Positions 9,821 to 17,278 of a DNA stretch of 64,000 bases are shown in pieces. The stretch's first letter is position 1. Each line of letters begins with the position of its first letter. Made by a program: the position numbers and the translations under genes. The stretch covers positions 1-64,000 of the forward strand of contig NZ_BMEU01000018.1 in the NCBI RefSeq assembly GCF_014637085.1, in the 5' to 3' direction. Origin of the DNA: Comamonas phosphati (GTDB lineage: Bacteria; Pseudomonadota; Gammaproteobacteria; Burkholderiales; Burkholderiaceae_C). The notes under the pieces were generated by a model, which saw only the letters and a program-made list of their open reading frames with translations, was not told where the DNA came from and searched no databases.

Positions 9821-10438
9821 ATGGACCAATTTCTGACCGCTGCCGACGCAGCACTTCGCACCCTGTTTGCCGACCCGGTGGCCGCCGAGCGCTCCCCTGC
9901 CCACGGCATTGCCGAAGCGCCCCTGACCGAGGAGCAGCGCCGGCTCTCCGGCGCCCTGATGCGCGTCAATCACGTCGGCGAGGTCTGTGCGCAGGCGCTG
10001 TACAACGCCCAGGCCATGGTGACCAGGGACATGGCCTTGCGCGAGCACCTGCTGCAGGCGGCGCGCGAAGAGATGGATCACCTGGCCTGGACGCGCGAGC
10101 GGCTGCACGCCCTCGGCGACCGCCCGTCGCTACTGAACCCGCTGTGGTTTGCAGGAGCCTTCGCAATCGGCACGATTGCCGCCAAGTTCAGCGACGCGGC
10201 CAGCCTGGGCTTTGTGGTGGAAACCGAAAACCAGGTATCAAAACACCTGGCAAGCCATCTGGGCCGTCTACCCGATGAAGATGAAGCTTCGCGCGCCGTG
10301 GTGGAACGCATGAAGGACGACGAAGAACGCCATGCTGCCGCAGCCATTGATGAAGGGGCGATGCAATTGCCCCCGATTGCCCAAGGCCTGATGCGCATCG
10401 CAGCCAAGGTGATGACCATCACGGCTCACAAAGTGTGA
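9821..10438 (+). CDS. coq7: Coq7-type demethoxyubiquinone hydroxylase
   Basis: The 205-residue di-iron carboxylate protein carries out the last ring hydroxylation of ubiquinone synthesis at the membrane. The iron ligands are visible as the E and ExxH pairs: [28 protein letters not shown] and [10 protein letters not shown]. This is the arrangement of the UPF/Coq7 family found in betaproteobacteria in place of UbiF. A hydrophobic segment ([19 protein letters not shown]) near residue 110 likely inserts into the membrane. The ATG at 9821 gives the family N-terminus [17 protein letters not shown]; upstream in-frame codons do not resemble it. It is convergent with the OsmC gene. Confidence 0.93.
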   Translation: MDQFLTAADAALRTLFADPVAAERSPAHGIAEAPLTEEQRRLSGALMRVNHVGEVCAQALYNAQAMVTRDMALREHLLQAAREEMDHLAWTRERLHALGDRPSLLNPLWFAGAFAIGTIAAKFSDAASLGFVVETENQVSKHLASHLGRLPDEDEASRAVVERMKDDEERHAAAAIDEGAMQLPPIAQGLMRIAAKVMTITAHKV

Positions 10439-10474
10439 CCCCCTTAGGCACTGCGCGCCTTCCCCAAGCCAGCC

Positions 10475-10927
10475 TCAGGCTTGCACGATGTCAAAGCCCG
10501 TGGTGATTTCGGCCGTCTTGCCCAGCATGATGGTGGCCGAGCAGTATTTGTCGTGGCTCATGGCGATCGCGCGCTCGACGGCTGTGGCGGGCAGATTTTT
10601 GCCGGTCACCGTGAACTGCATATGGATCTTGGTGAAGACCTTGGGGTCGGTCTCCGCACGCTCGGAAGTGAGCTGGACGCTACAGCCCTGCACATCGTGG
10701 CGGCCACGCTTGAGGATGAGCACCACGTCATAGGCGGTGCAGCCGCCGGCGCCTGCCAGCAGCATCTCCATGGGACGGGGCGCCTGATTGCGGCCGCCAT
10801 TGGCCGGCGTCTTTTCATCGGGCGCGCCATCCATGTTGACGATATGGCCGCTGCCGGTCTCCGCCACAAAGCCCATGCCAGAGCGCGTACCGGTGATCGC
10901 GCCCGTCCAACTTACCGTGCATTCCAT
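10475..10927 (-). CDS. OsmC-family peroxiredoxin-like protein
   Basis: The 150-residue OsmC-fold protein has the two conserved redox cysteines, Cys63 in GAGGCTAYDVVLIL and Cys129 in HDKYCSATIMLG. OsmC/Ohr proteins reduce organic and fatty-acid hydroperoxides with dithiol electron donors; this one belongs to the YhfA-like branch, whose substrate is not established. The ATG at 10927 follows a GGAGAGGG ribosome binding site and gives the typical MECTVSWTG start. It is divergent from the ilvA leader, sharing an intergenic region. Confidence 0.88.
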   Translation of the reverse strand: MECTVSWTGAITGTRSGMGFVAETGSGHIVNMDGAPDEKTPANGGRNQAPRPMEMLLAGAGGCTAYDVVLILKRGRHDVQGCSVQLTSERAETDPKVFTKIHMQFTVTGKNLPATAVERAIAMSHDKYCSATIMLGKTAEITTGFDIVQA

Positions 10928-10987
10928 TGCTGTACCCTCTCCAAATTGTTGCAATTTTGCATCAAACCCAGAAAAACCCGAATTCTT

Positions 10988-11016
10988 TTGCACCTGCGAT
11001 CCAAACCTCATACAAT
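10988..11016 (+). promoter_or_regulatory. Sigma-70 promoter of the ilvA leader transcript
   Basis: TTGCAC at 10988-10993 and TACAAT at 11011-11016 are 17 bases apart, a near-ideal vegetative promoter. Transcription would start near 11023, leaving about 290 bases of leader before the ilvA start. Confidence 0.75.
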
Positions 11017-11052
11017 ACATCTCAAGCGTTACCTGTGAGGCAAAACCCGCAG

Positions 11053-11118
11053 ATGGACCGCAGACTCATGGATAGCACTGATCTGCATCGCACCGATTGT
11101 CTCCTCCACCTCCTCTAA
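11053..11118 (+). CDS. Putative leader peptide of ilvA, Leu-rich C-terminus
   Basis: A 21-codon frame (ATG at 11053, or 16 codons from ATG at 11068) ends CLLHLL and TAA, i.e. four CTC leucine codons in the last six codons. It lies inside the leader transcript, immediately before a 6-bp hairpin that contains its stop codon and then a strong terminator. This is the architecture of amino-acid biosynthetic attenuators, where ribosome stalling at scarce charged tRNA decides termination. The ribosome binding site is weak (GAGG about 12 bases before the first ATG), so translation is inferred from the arrangement. Confidence 0.6.
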   Translation: MDRRLMDSTDLHRTDCLLHLL

Positions 11119-11160
11119 TGGTGGATTCAGCCCCTAGATTCTGTCTGGGGGCTTTTTTTT
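11105..11160 (+). promoter_or_regulatory. Candidate transcription attenuator upstream of ilvA
   Basis: TCCACC at 11105-11110 pairs with GGTGGA at 11120-11125 around the leader-peptide stop codon. Directly after it, AGCCCC at 11129-11134 pairs with GGGGCT ending at 11153, with an inner AGA/TCT, and is followed by eight T residues, a classical intrinsic terminator. It lies 150 bases before ilvA with no gene between, so it can only regulate read-through into ilvA. The exact antiterminator pairing was not resolved by eye. Confidence 0.7.
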
Positions 11161-11311
11161 GCCCGTTCAAAACGGCACTCCCGCGCCGTCTCTGCAGCGC
11201 AACAAGCAAGCGCCTATGATGACTAGGCTGCCCGCCGCGCCAGCCTCTTTGGCCGCGTCCCGGTGCTCTCCGCGCCAGCCCCGCCTGGACGCCCTGCTTT
11301 TGCTTCGCACG

Positions 11312-12865
11312 ATGACCAACGCCCTGACCCCCGCCGACTATCTGACCCGCATTCTCAACGCCCGCGTCTATGACGTGGCCGTGGAGTCGGATCTGGAACC
11401 CGCCAAGAACCTCAGCCGCCGCCTGCACAACAAGGTGCTCCTCAAGCGCGAGGACCAGCAGCCCGTGTTCAGCTTCAAGCTGCGCGGCGCCTACAACAAG
11501 ATGGCCCATCTCCCGGCCGACCAGCTGGCGCGTGGCGTGATCTGCGCCTCGGCCGGCAACCATGCCCAGGGCGTGGCGCTGGGCGCCAAGAAGCTGGGCT
11601 GCCGCGCCGTGATCGTGATGCCCACGACCACGCCCCAGGTCAAGATCGACGCCGTGGGCGCCCTGGGCGGCGAGGTGGTGCTGGCCGGCGACAGCTACTC
11701 CGATGCCTACAAGCATGCCGTCAAGCTGCAAAAGACCGAGGGCCTGACCTTTGTGCATCCGTTCGACGACCCCGATGTGATCGCCGGCCAGGGCACGATC
11801 GCCATGGAAATGCTGAGCCAGCTGCAGAAGCTGGGCAGCCCGCACCTGGATGCGGTGTTCGTGGCCATCGGCGGCGGCGGGCTGATTTCCGGCGTGGCCA
11901 ATTACATCAAGGCCGTGCGCCCGGACATCAAGGTGATCGGCGTGCACACCAAGGATTCGGACGCCATGCTGCAATCCGTCACCGCAGGCCAGCGCGTGGA
12001 ACTGCCCGACGTGGGCCTGTTTGCCGACGGCACGGCCGTGAAGCTGGTAGGCGAGGAGACTTTCCGCATCGCCAAGAACCTCGTGGACGATTACGTGGTG
12101 GTGGACACCGACGCCGTCTGCGCGGCCATCAAGGACATCTTCGTGGACACGCGCTCCATCGTGGAGCCTTCGGGCGCGCTGGCCGTGGCCGCCATCAAAC
12201 AGTACGTGGCCAGGCACAAGACCAAGGGCGAAACCTATGCCGCCATCCTGTGCGGCGCCAACATGAACTTCGACCGCCTGCGCTTCGTGGCCGAGCGGGC
12301 CGAAGTCGGCGAGGAGCGCGAGGCGCTGTTTGCCGTGACCATTCCCGAGGAGCGCGGCAGCTTCAAGCGTTTCTGCGAGGTGGTCGGCAAGCTGCCCGGC
12401 GGCCCGCGCAGCGTGACCGAGTTCAACTACCGCATCAGCCACGCAAACAAGGCCCATATCTTTGTGGGCCTGACCACGGCGGCCAAGGGCGAATCCGAGA
12501 AGATCACCAAGAACTTCGAGAAAAACGGCTTCGACGCCATCGACCTGACCTTCGACGAGATGGCCAAGGAACATCTGCGCCACATGGTGGGCGGCCACTC
12601 GCCGCTGGCCCAGGACGAGCGCCTGCTGCGCTTCGTCTTCCCCGAGCGACCCGGCGCGCTGTTCAAGTTCCTGAGCCTGATGGCACCCACCTGGAACATC
12701 TCGCTGTTCCACTACCGCAACCAGGGCGCCGACTATGGCCGCATCCTGGTCGGCATGCAGGTCCCTGCCAAGGACAGCAAGAAATTTGACGCTTTCCTCA
12801 AGAACCTGGGCTGCCCCTGGGTGGAGGAAACCAACAACCCGGCCTATCAGCTGTTCCTGAAATGA
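11312..12865 (+). CDS. ilvA: Threonine ammonia-lyase (threonine dehydratase), biosynthetic
   Basis: The 517-residue PLP enzyme converts threonine to 2-oxobutanoate, the first step of isoleucine synthesis. The PLP lysine is Lys56 in SFKLRGAY, and the glycine-rich phosphate-binding loop is AIGGGGLISG near residue 190. Two C-terminal ACT-like regulatory domains follow from about residue 330 (ALFAVTIPEERGSFKRFCE and LLRFVFPERPGALFKFL), marking the isoleucine-inhibited biosynthetic form. The ATG at 11312 gives the family-length N-terminus; an upstream in-frame ATG at 11216 has no ribosome site either. Expression probably depends on the leader attenuator 150 bases upstream. Confidence 0.96.
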   Translation: MTNALTPADYLTRILNARVYDVAVESDLEPAKNLSRRLHNKVLLKREDQQPVFSFKLRGAYNKMAHLPADQLARGVICASAGNHAQGVALGAKKLGCRAVIVMPTTTPQVKIDAVGALGGEVVLAGDSYSDAYKHAVKLQKTEGLTFVHPFDDPDVIAGQGTIAMEMLSQLQKLGSPHLDAVFVAIGGGGLISGVANYIKAVRPDIKVIGVHTKDSDAMLQSVTAGQRVELPDVGLFADGTAVKLVGEETFRIAKNLVDDYVVVDTDAVCAAIKDIFVDTRSIVEPSGALAVAAIKQYVARHKTKGETYAAILCGANMNFDRLRFVAERAEVGEEREALFAVTIPEERGSFKRFCEVVGKLPGGPRSVTEFNYRISHANKAHIFVGLTTAAKGESEKITKNFEKNGFDAIDLTFDEMAKEHLRHMVGGHSPLAQDERLLRFVFPERPGALFKFLSLMAPTWNISLFHYRNQGADYGRILVGMQVPAKDSKKFDAFLKNLGCPWVEETNNPAYQLFLK

Positions 12866-12933
12866 CTCTCGCCCCCGAGCCGCTTCGCGTGCCGTGGGTA
12901 ATGCGCAGCGCCATGCATAACTGATTGGAACCC

Positions 12934-13749
12934 ATGCAAGCCCTGCGCCACTTCCTGCTGGCCGTGCAGTTCTTCAGCCGCATTCCGGTCACCGGGCGGC
13001 TGGCGGCCTGGGCGGGATGGAGCCCCGAGCTGCAGCGCCAAAGCGCCGCCCACCTGCCCGGCGTGGGCTGGCTGGTCGGCCTGTGGGCCGGCCTGCTGCT
13101 GGCCGGCACGGGCTGGGCGCTGCAGTCCAACCCCTGGATGCCGCTCATGGCAGCCGCCATTGCCACGCTGGGCACGCTGTGGCTGACCGGGGGTTTTCAC
13201 GAAGATGGCCTGGCCGATGTGGCCGACGGCCTGGGCGGCATGGCGCCGCCCGAGCGGGCGCTGGAAATCATGAAGGACTCGCGCGTCGGCGCCTACGGCG
13301 TCATGGCGCTGGTCATGGCCTTGCTGACCAAGGTGGCGCTGACGGCAGGCGTGCTGGCCGCACTGCGGCCTGTCCCTGCCGCCCTGCTGGTCGGCTGCGT
13401 GCATGTGCTCTCGCGCTTTGCGCCGCTGGCGCTCATGCGCCACCTGCCCCATGTGGGACTGGCGGCCACCAGCAAGACCCTGCATATCGCCGGCAGGCAG
13501 CTGGATGGCAAGGGGCTGCTGGTGGGCGCGGCCTGGTGCCTGCCGGCCTTGCTGCTGCTTTGCCGGCTGCACGACCCCTATCTTTTGCCCGGCCTGCTGA
13601 TCGCCGCAGTAGCCACCACCTGGCTGCTGCAGCGCTGGCTGCGCCAGCGCCTGGGCGGCATGACGGGCGACTGCCTGGGTGCCTGCCAGCAGTTCAACGA
13701 ACTGGCCATGCTGCTCGCTGCAGTGGTCACGCTGGGACGGCTTTCATGA
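12934..13749 (+). CDS. cobS: Adenosylcobinamide-GDP ribazoletransferase (cobalamin synthase)
   Basis: The 271-residue polytopic inner-membrane enzyme joins adenosylcobinamide-GDP to alpha-ribazole to finish the cobalamin nucleotide loop. The hallmark cytoplasmic motifs are present: FFSRIPV near residue 15, GGFHEDGLADVADGLGG near residue 90, and MKDSRVGAYG. Several hydrophobic helices follow. The ATG at 12934 has GGAA 3-6 bases upstream. No B12 riboswitch-like sequence was recognised in the 68-base gap after ilvA. Its stop overlaps the start of cobC. Confidence 0.93.
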   Translation: MQALRHFLLAVQFFSRIPVTGRLAAWAGWSPELQRQSAAHLPGVGWLVGLWAGLLLAGTGWALQSNPWMPLMAAAIATLGTLWLTGGFHEDGLADVADGLGGMAPPERALEIMKDSRVGAYGVMALVMALLTKVALTAGVLAALRPVPAALLVGCVHVLSRFAPLALMRHLPHVGLAATSKTLHIAGRQLDGKGLLVGAAWCLPALLLLCRLHDPYLLPGLLIAAVATTWLLQRWLRQRLGGMTGDCLGACQQFNELAMLLAAVVTLGRLS

Positions 13750-14312
13750 AAACGCTCTGGCTGGTACGCCATGCCCGCCCCCTGGTTGCCGCCGGCTGCT
13801 GCTACGGCCGGCTCGACGTGGCCGTCGATCCCCAGGCCACGCAGCAGGCCGCCCGGTCGCTGCACCAGGCCCTGGCAGCACTCCAGCAGGACTGCCTCAT
13901 CCGCCACTCTCCGCTACGACGTTGCGAGCAGCTGGCGCTTGCCCTGCAGGGGCTGGATGCCAATCTGACCTCGACTGCCGATGCGCGGTTGCAGGAGATG
14001 GATTTCGGGCAATGGGAAGGCATGCACTGGGATGCCATTGGTGAAGAAGCCATTGCCACCTGGGCCGACGACTTGGCCCGACATGCTCCGGGCGACGGCG
14101 AGCCACTGGCGCATATGCTGGACCGGGTGAACCAGGCCCTGCAGGGTGCCCGGCTCGCGCCCGCAGAACACATCGTCTGGATCTGCCATGCCGGCGTGGC
14201 GCGCTGCGCGCAATGGCTGCTGGCGCACGGGCCGGTGTTGCCGCAAAGCGCGCAATGGACGCTGCCCGCACCACGCTACGGGCAGTGGATGAAAGTGAGG
14301 CTTGCCCCCTGA
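13746..14312 (+). CDS. cobC: Histidine phosphatase, alpha-ribazole phosphatase type
   Basis: The 188-residue histidine-phosphatase-superfamily protein starts MKTLWLVRHARP with the catalytic RH pair at residues 8-9. The downstream catalytic Glu lies in LQEMDFGQWEGMHWD and the second His in IVWICHAGVAR. Coupling to cobS through an ATGA overlap points to the alpha-ribazole-phosphate phosphatase role in cobalamin assembly rather than a phosphoglycerate mutase. It ends at a copy of the dispersed GC-rich repeat. The rest of the cobalamin pathway is not in the window. Confidence 0.85.
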   Translation: MKTLWLVRHARPLVAAGCCYGRLDVAVDPQATQQAARSLHQALAALQQDCLIRHSPLRRCEQLALALQGLDANLTSTADARLQEMDFGQWEGMHWDAIGEEAIATWADDLARHAPGDGEPLAHMLDRVNQALQGARLAPAEHIVWICHAGVARCAQWLLAHGPVLPQSAQWTLPAPRYGQWMKVRLAP

Positions 14313-14398
14313 GGCGCTACGCGCCTTCCCCCCAAGGGGACGATGCCTTCGCCGCGAAGCGGCCCCTGCTCGGCGTCTCTCGCGCAAGAGGCTGTGCC
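14307..14398 (+). repeat. Dispersed GC-rich repeat, copy 1 (cobC / gspC)
   Basis: This is about 90 bases beginning GAGGCGCTACGCGCCTTCCC and containing GACGATGCCTTCGC and CGGCCCCTGCTCGGCG. It shares its order of blocks with copies at 16347, 17154, 24722 and 40214. It begins inside the last codons of cobC and fills the gap to the end of gspC, so it lies between convergent genes. Confidence 0.8.
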
Positions 14399-14401
14399 AC
14401 C

Positions 14402-14872
14402 CTAAAGGGGTTTCTTCAACTCCAGCACGACCGTAGCCGGCCCCTGCATGCTGCTGCCCAGCCGCGCCTCGCGGGCCGCCAGGGATTGCAGCAGCACGCC
14501 GTCCTCCACCACATCGCCCACGCGAAAAGACTTGGCCGGCTTGCCTCCCACGGCGATCACGGCGGAGCCCGCGCCGGAGTCCCGCCCCGCCAGCACGCCC
14601 AGCAGCGCATAGCGGCTGCTCGCCGGAGCCGCCACGGAGGCGGCTGCCGGCATGGCCACCGCGCCCAGCGCCTTGGCCATGGCCGAGGCATCGACCTGCA
14701 GGGCGGGCTCCGGCGTCGGCGCGGGCAGCGGGCCTGAGCCCCCCGAACTCCAGCGCAGGGACCAGAACACCACCACGCCCGCCGCCAGGGCCCACAGCAG
14801 CAAGGTGAGCCACTTGACCGCCCAGGGGCCGCCATGGATACCCCGGCCGGCATTGAAAGAAAGTATTCGCAT
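14402..14872 (-). CDS. gspC: Type II secretion protein GspC-like (short, type N form)
   Basis: The 156-residue protein has a single N-terminal membrane helix (VKWLTLLLWALAAGVVVF, about residues 15-33) and a periplasmic part with a Pro/Ala linker and a C-terminal homology-region-like domain (ALLGVLAGRDSGAGSAVIA, VGDVVEDGVLL). GspC links the inner-membrane platform to the GspD secretin through this domain. It lacks the C-terminal PDZ or coiled-coil domain of longer GspC proteins, as is common in this family branch. It is transcribed divergently from gspG and the rest of the cluster, which is unusual for gspC. The start at 14872 is chosen because the helix then has the usual distance from the N-terminus. 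Confidence 0.8.
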   Translation of the reverse strand: MRILSFNAGRGIHGGPWAVKWLTLLLWALAAGVVVFWSLRWSSGGSGPLPAPTPEPALQVDASAMAKALGAVAMPAAASVAAPASSRYALLGVLAGRDSGAGSAVIAVGGKPAKSFRVGDVVEDGVLLQSLAAREARLGSSMQGPATVVLELKKPL

Positions 14873-14918
14873 CGCCCAATTATGATGGGGGGATTCCGCC
14901 TTATTCACACAGAGCCAC

Positions 14919-15395
14919 ATGACGACCATCCGCCGCCGCCCGCTGTCTGCCATTCACCACACATCCGGCCACACATTCGGCCACACATTCGCGCGAGGCT
15001 TCACCCTGATCGAGCTGATGGTGGTGCTTGTCATCATCGGCGTGCTTGCCGCCCTCATCGTGCCCAATGTGCTGGACCGCGCCGACGACGCGCGCGTGAC
15101 CGCAGCCAAGACGGATATCGCCAACATCAACCAGGCACTCAAGCTCTATCGCCTGGACAACCAGCGTTACCCGACATCCGAGCAGGGTCTGCAGGCCCTG
15201 GTGACCAAGCCCACGTCCGGCCCCATCCCGAACAACTGGAAGCCCTATCTGGAAAAACTGCCGGGCGATCCCTGGGGCCACCCCTACCAGTACCTGAACC
15301 CCGGCGTCAAAGGCGCCATCGACATCATGTCCTTCGGCGCGGACGGCAAGGCCGGCGGAGAAGGCAAGGATGCCGATATCGGCAGCTGGCAGTGA
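14919..15395 (+). CDS. gspG: Type II secretion major pseudopilin GspG
   Basis: The 158-residue prepilin has a cleavage site RG/FTLIELMVVLVIIGVLA at residues 27-28, with the conserved Glu at +5. The globular domain shows the GspG pattern DIANINQALKLYRLDNQRYP, TSEQGLQALV, PNNWKPYL and DPWGHPYQYLNPG. It polymerises into the pseudopilus that pushes substrates through the secretin. The 27-residue leader is long and contains the triplet-like GHT(F) motif encoded by three 12-bp tandem repeats. A GspC gene is divergent 46 bases away. A dispersed repeat separates it from gspH. Confidence 0.96.
   Translation: MTTIRRRPLSAIHHTSGHTFGHTFARGFTLIELMVVLVIIGVLAALIVPNVLDRADDARVTAAKTDIANINQALKLYRLDNQRYPTSEQGLQALVTKPTSGPIPNNWKPYLEKLPGDPWGHPYQYLNPGVKGAIDIMSFGADGKAGGEGKDADIGSWQ
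14957..14992 (+). repeat. Three 12-bp tandem repeats in the gspG leader
   Basis: CCACACATCCGG is followed by CCACACATTCGG and CCACACATTCGC. Each unit codes for four residues of the prepilin leader (GHTF-like). Because the unit is a multiple of three, copy-number change would lengthen or shorten the leader without a frameshift. Confidence 0.75.
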
Positions 15396-15397
15396 GA

Positions 15398-15535
15398 AAG
15401 TGGCCCCCACGCTCCCTCACTGCGTGTGGTCGCTGCCCCCCAGAGGGGGCCCTGACCGGCCACGCCGAGCCCCGCCTTGGGAGCGGCCCGGCGGCGGGGC
15501 ATATGGCCCCACGCTCCCTCGCTGCGTGCGGTAAG
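15398..15535. repeat. Dispersed GC-rich repeat, copy 2 (variant, doubled)
   Basis: The spacer between gspG and gspH contains CCACGCTCCCTCACTGCGTG and, 90 bases on, CCACGCTCCCTCGCTGCGTG, flanking GGTCGCTGCCCCCCAGAGG and GCGGCCCGGCGGCGGGGC. The related half-unit also occurs at 19545. It looks like a nested or doubled member of the same repeat class. Confidence 0.7.
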
Positions 15536-15561
15536 TGCAGCTTGTGATTTCCCTGCGCCCC

Positions 15562-15993
15562 ATGCCCTCCTTTCAAAAAGGCTTCACCCTGCTTGAATTG
15601 CTGGTTGTCATCAGCCTGATGGCGCTGGCCACGGCGGGCATCAGTCTGAGCCTGCGCGACAGCGGCGAGCAGCAGCTCGAACGCGAAGCCCAGCGCCTGG
15701 CGACGCTGCTGGAATCGGCCCGGGCCCAGGCGCGGACCAACGGCAGCCTGGTGACATGGCGCCCTGTGGGCCAGGGCTTTCGCTTCGAGGGCCTGCCCAA
15801 GCACGTCCACATGCCGACCCAATGGCTGCAGGCCCCCGTGCAGGTGCAGCCCGCCACGCCCCTGGTGCTGGGGCCCGAGCCTTTGATTCCTGCGCAAAGC
15901 ATCACGCTGTCGCTGCCCCAGCCGTCGCTTGCGCCGCTGCGCATCGCCACCGACGGCCTCAGGCCTTTTGCCGTGCAGGCCATCAACCGATGA
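15562..15993 (+). CDS. gspH: Type II secretion minor pseudopilin GspH
   Basis: The 143-residue prepilin begins MPSFQKGFTLLELLVVISLM; cleavage falls after KG at residue 7, leaving Phe1 and Glu5. The rest is a short beta-rich GspH domain (REAQRLATLLESARAQARTN, GSLVTWRP) that normally sits near the pilus tip. The start at 15562 gives a normal short leader; GTG codons at 15535 and 15544 are in frame and cannot be excluded because no clear ribosome site is seen. The stop overlaps the gspI start. The 5' end abuts a dispersed repeat. Confidence 0.9.
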   Translation: MPSFQKGFTLLELLVVISLMALATAGISLSLRDSGEQQLEREAQRLATLLESARAQARTNGSLVTWRPVGQGFRFEGLPKHVHMPTQWLQAPVQVQPATPLVLGPEPLIPAQSITLSLPQPSLAPLRIATDGLRPFAVQAINR

Positions 15994-16346
15994 AAGCGCA
16001 ACGCGGCTTTACTCTGATCGAGGTGCTGGTTGCCGTGGGCATCGTGGGCGTAGCGCTCATGGCCGGCCTGCAGACCAGCAGCGCACTGACGCGCAATGCG
16101 CAGCGCCAGGCGGACGTGACGCTGGCCCAGCTGTGCGCCCAGAACGAACTGGTACGCCTGCGCCTGACGCAGCAGATGCCGGCCGTGGGAGACAGCACCG
16201 TGGCCTGCGAACAGGCCAACCGGACCATGCAGGTGCAGCTGAGCGTGCGCCCCACACCCAACCCCAGTTTTCACCGCGTGGACGCCCAGGTATTCGCCGA
16301 CAAGCTGCCGGTGCTGCGCGTCTCGACCATCGTCGGACGGTATTGA
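15990..16346 (+). CDS. gspI: Type II secretion minor pseudopilin GspI
   Basis: The 118-residue prepilin has the leader MKAQRG followed by FTLIEVLVAVGIVGVALMAG, with Glu5 conserved. The C-terminal part carries the GspI pattern CAQNELVRLRL and VDAQVFAD. GspI pairs with GspJ and GspK in the pseudopilus tip that initiates assembly. It starts within the gspH stop codon (ATGA), so translation is coupled. Repeat copy 3 follows immediately after the stop. Confidence 0.92.
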   Translation: MKAQRGFTLIEVLVAVGIVGVALMAGLQTSSALTRNAQRQADVTLAQLCAQNELVRLRLTQQMPAVGDSTVACEQANRTMQVQLSVRPTPNPSFHRVDAQVFADKLPVLRVSTIVGRY

Positions 16347-16457
16347 ATGCCCCTCCCTAAGTCGCTCCGCGCCTTCCCCCCAGGGGGGACGACGGCCTTT
16401 GCCGCGGGACGGCCCTTGCTGGCCGTCTCCGGCTTGGGCCATGCCGGTTTCAAGCAC
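16347..16457 (+). repeat. Dispersed GC-rich repeat, copy 3 (gspI / gspJ)
   Basis: The copy contains TCGCTCCGCGCCTTCCCCCC, GACGACGGCCTTTGCCGCGG and CGGCCCTTGCTGGCCGTCTC, then TTGGGCCATGCCGGTTTCA. It is collinear with copies at 24722 and 40214 over about 100 bases. It is transcribed as part of the gsp operon. Confidence 0.85.
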
Positions 16458-16460
16458 CGT

Positions 16461-17153
16461 ATGCCGGCTTCAACTCAGAGAACAACCTTGGCTCGCGGTT
16501 TCACCCTGGTCGAGCTGCTGGTCGCCATTGCCGCCCTGGCGCTGCTGGCCCTCATGAGCTGGCGCGGCCTGGACGGAATGATCCGAACCCAGCAGGCCAC
16601 CCGCGAGCAGGGCGAACAGCAGGCCGTGCTGCAGACCGTGCTGGCCCAATGGAATGCCGACCTCAATGCCCTGATGCCGATCGAACGCATGCAGGCCCTG
16701 GACTGGGACGGCCTGGTGCTGCGCCTGACCCGCAAGAGCAGCGCTGCCGTGGACGACGGCGCCTTGGTCGTGGCCTGGAGCCAGCGCAATATCGACGGCC
16801 ACCCCCAGTGGGTGCGCTGGCAGTCGCCACCCGTGCGCACGGCCAGCCAGTGGAACGATGCCTGGATGCAGGCCGGCCAATGGGGCCGCAACCCCTCCAC
16901 CAGCCAGAAGGCCCGCGAGACCGTGCTGCTGCCGCTGACGCAGTGGCGCATCTATTACTACCGGGGCAATGCCTGGACCAATCCCCAATCCAGCGACGCC
17001 AACAGTGGCGGAACCGGCAATGCACAAAGCAGCATTCTGCCCAGCCTGCCCGATGGCGTGCGCGTGGAGTTGAATCTGCCGCCAGGCCGAGCCATCAGCG
17101 GCAAACTGATCGTGGACTGGGTCAATCCCCTGCGCATCAACTCGAGATCATGA
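16461..17153 (+). CDS. gspJ: Type II secretion minor pseudopilin GspJ
   Basis: The 230-residue prepilin has leader MPASTQRTTLARG and mature start FTLVELLVAIAALALLALMS. The globular region shows GspJ features: SWRGLDGMIRTQ, WNADLNALMP and LLPLTQWRIYYYRGNAW. It is a tip component with GspI and GspK. The in-frame extension upstream to 16347 is read through the dispersed repeat and is not part of the protein. A Ser/Asn/Gly-rich segment near residues 178-192 is probably a surface loop. Confidence 0.91.
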   Translation: MPASTQRTTLARGFTLVELLVAIAALALLALMSWRGLDGMIRTQQATREQGEQQAVLQTVLAQWNADLNALMPIERMQALDWDGLVLRLTRKSSAAVDDGALVVAWSQRNIDGHPQWVRWQSPPVRTASQWNDAWMQAGQWGRNPSTSQKARETVLLPLTQWRIYYYRGNAWTNPQSSDANSGGTGNAQSSILPSLPDGVRVELNLPPGRAISGKLIVDWVNPLRINSRS

Positions 17154-17235
17154 TCCCCCCTGATTCGCTTCGCTCCTTCCCCCCAAGGGGGACGATGCCT
17201 TCGCTGCGGGGCGGCCCTTGCTCGGCATCCCTGGT
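17154..17235 (+). repeat. Dispersed GC-rich repeat, copy 4 (gspJ / gspK)
   Basis: The copy runs TTCGCTTCGCTCCTTCCCCC, AAGGGGGACGATGCCTTCGC, TGCGGGGCGGCCCTTGCTCG and GCATCCCTGG, in the same direction as copies 1 and 3. It fills nearly the whole gap between gspJ and gspK. Confidence 0.8.
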
Positions 17236-17278
17236 TTGTGCCGCTTTAGAACCAACCGCAGTGAATCGCACTGGCCTT

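Noticed and set aside
12866-12933. Possible cobalamin riboswitch before cobS
   Set aside because: The gap is only 68 bases and has no B12-box-like sequence, so it is too short for the aptamer.
13017-14312. A 431-codon plus-strand frame running through cobS into cobC
   Set aside because: Only the part from 13746 is the histidine phosphatase. The upstream part is an out-of-frame reading of cobS.
14957-14992. Tandem repeats considered as a CRISPR array
   Set aside because: The 12-bp units are contiguous, without spacers, and lie inside a coding sequence.
16649-17278. In-frame 5' extension of gspK into gspJ
   Set aside because: The extension overlaps gspJ in another frame and reads through repeat copy 4. 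The prepilin leader starts at 17279.
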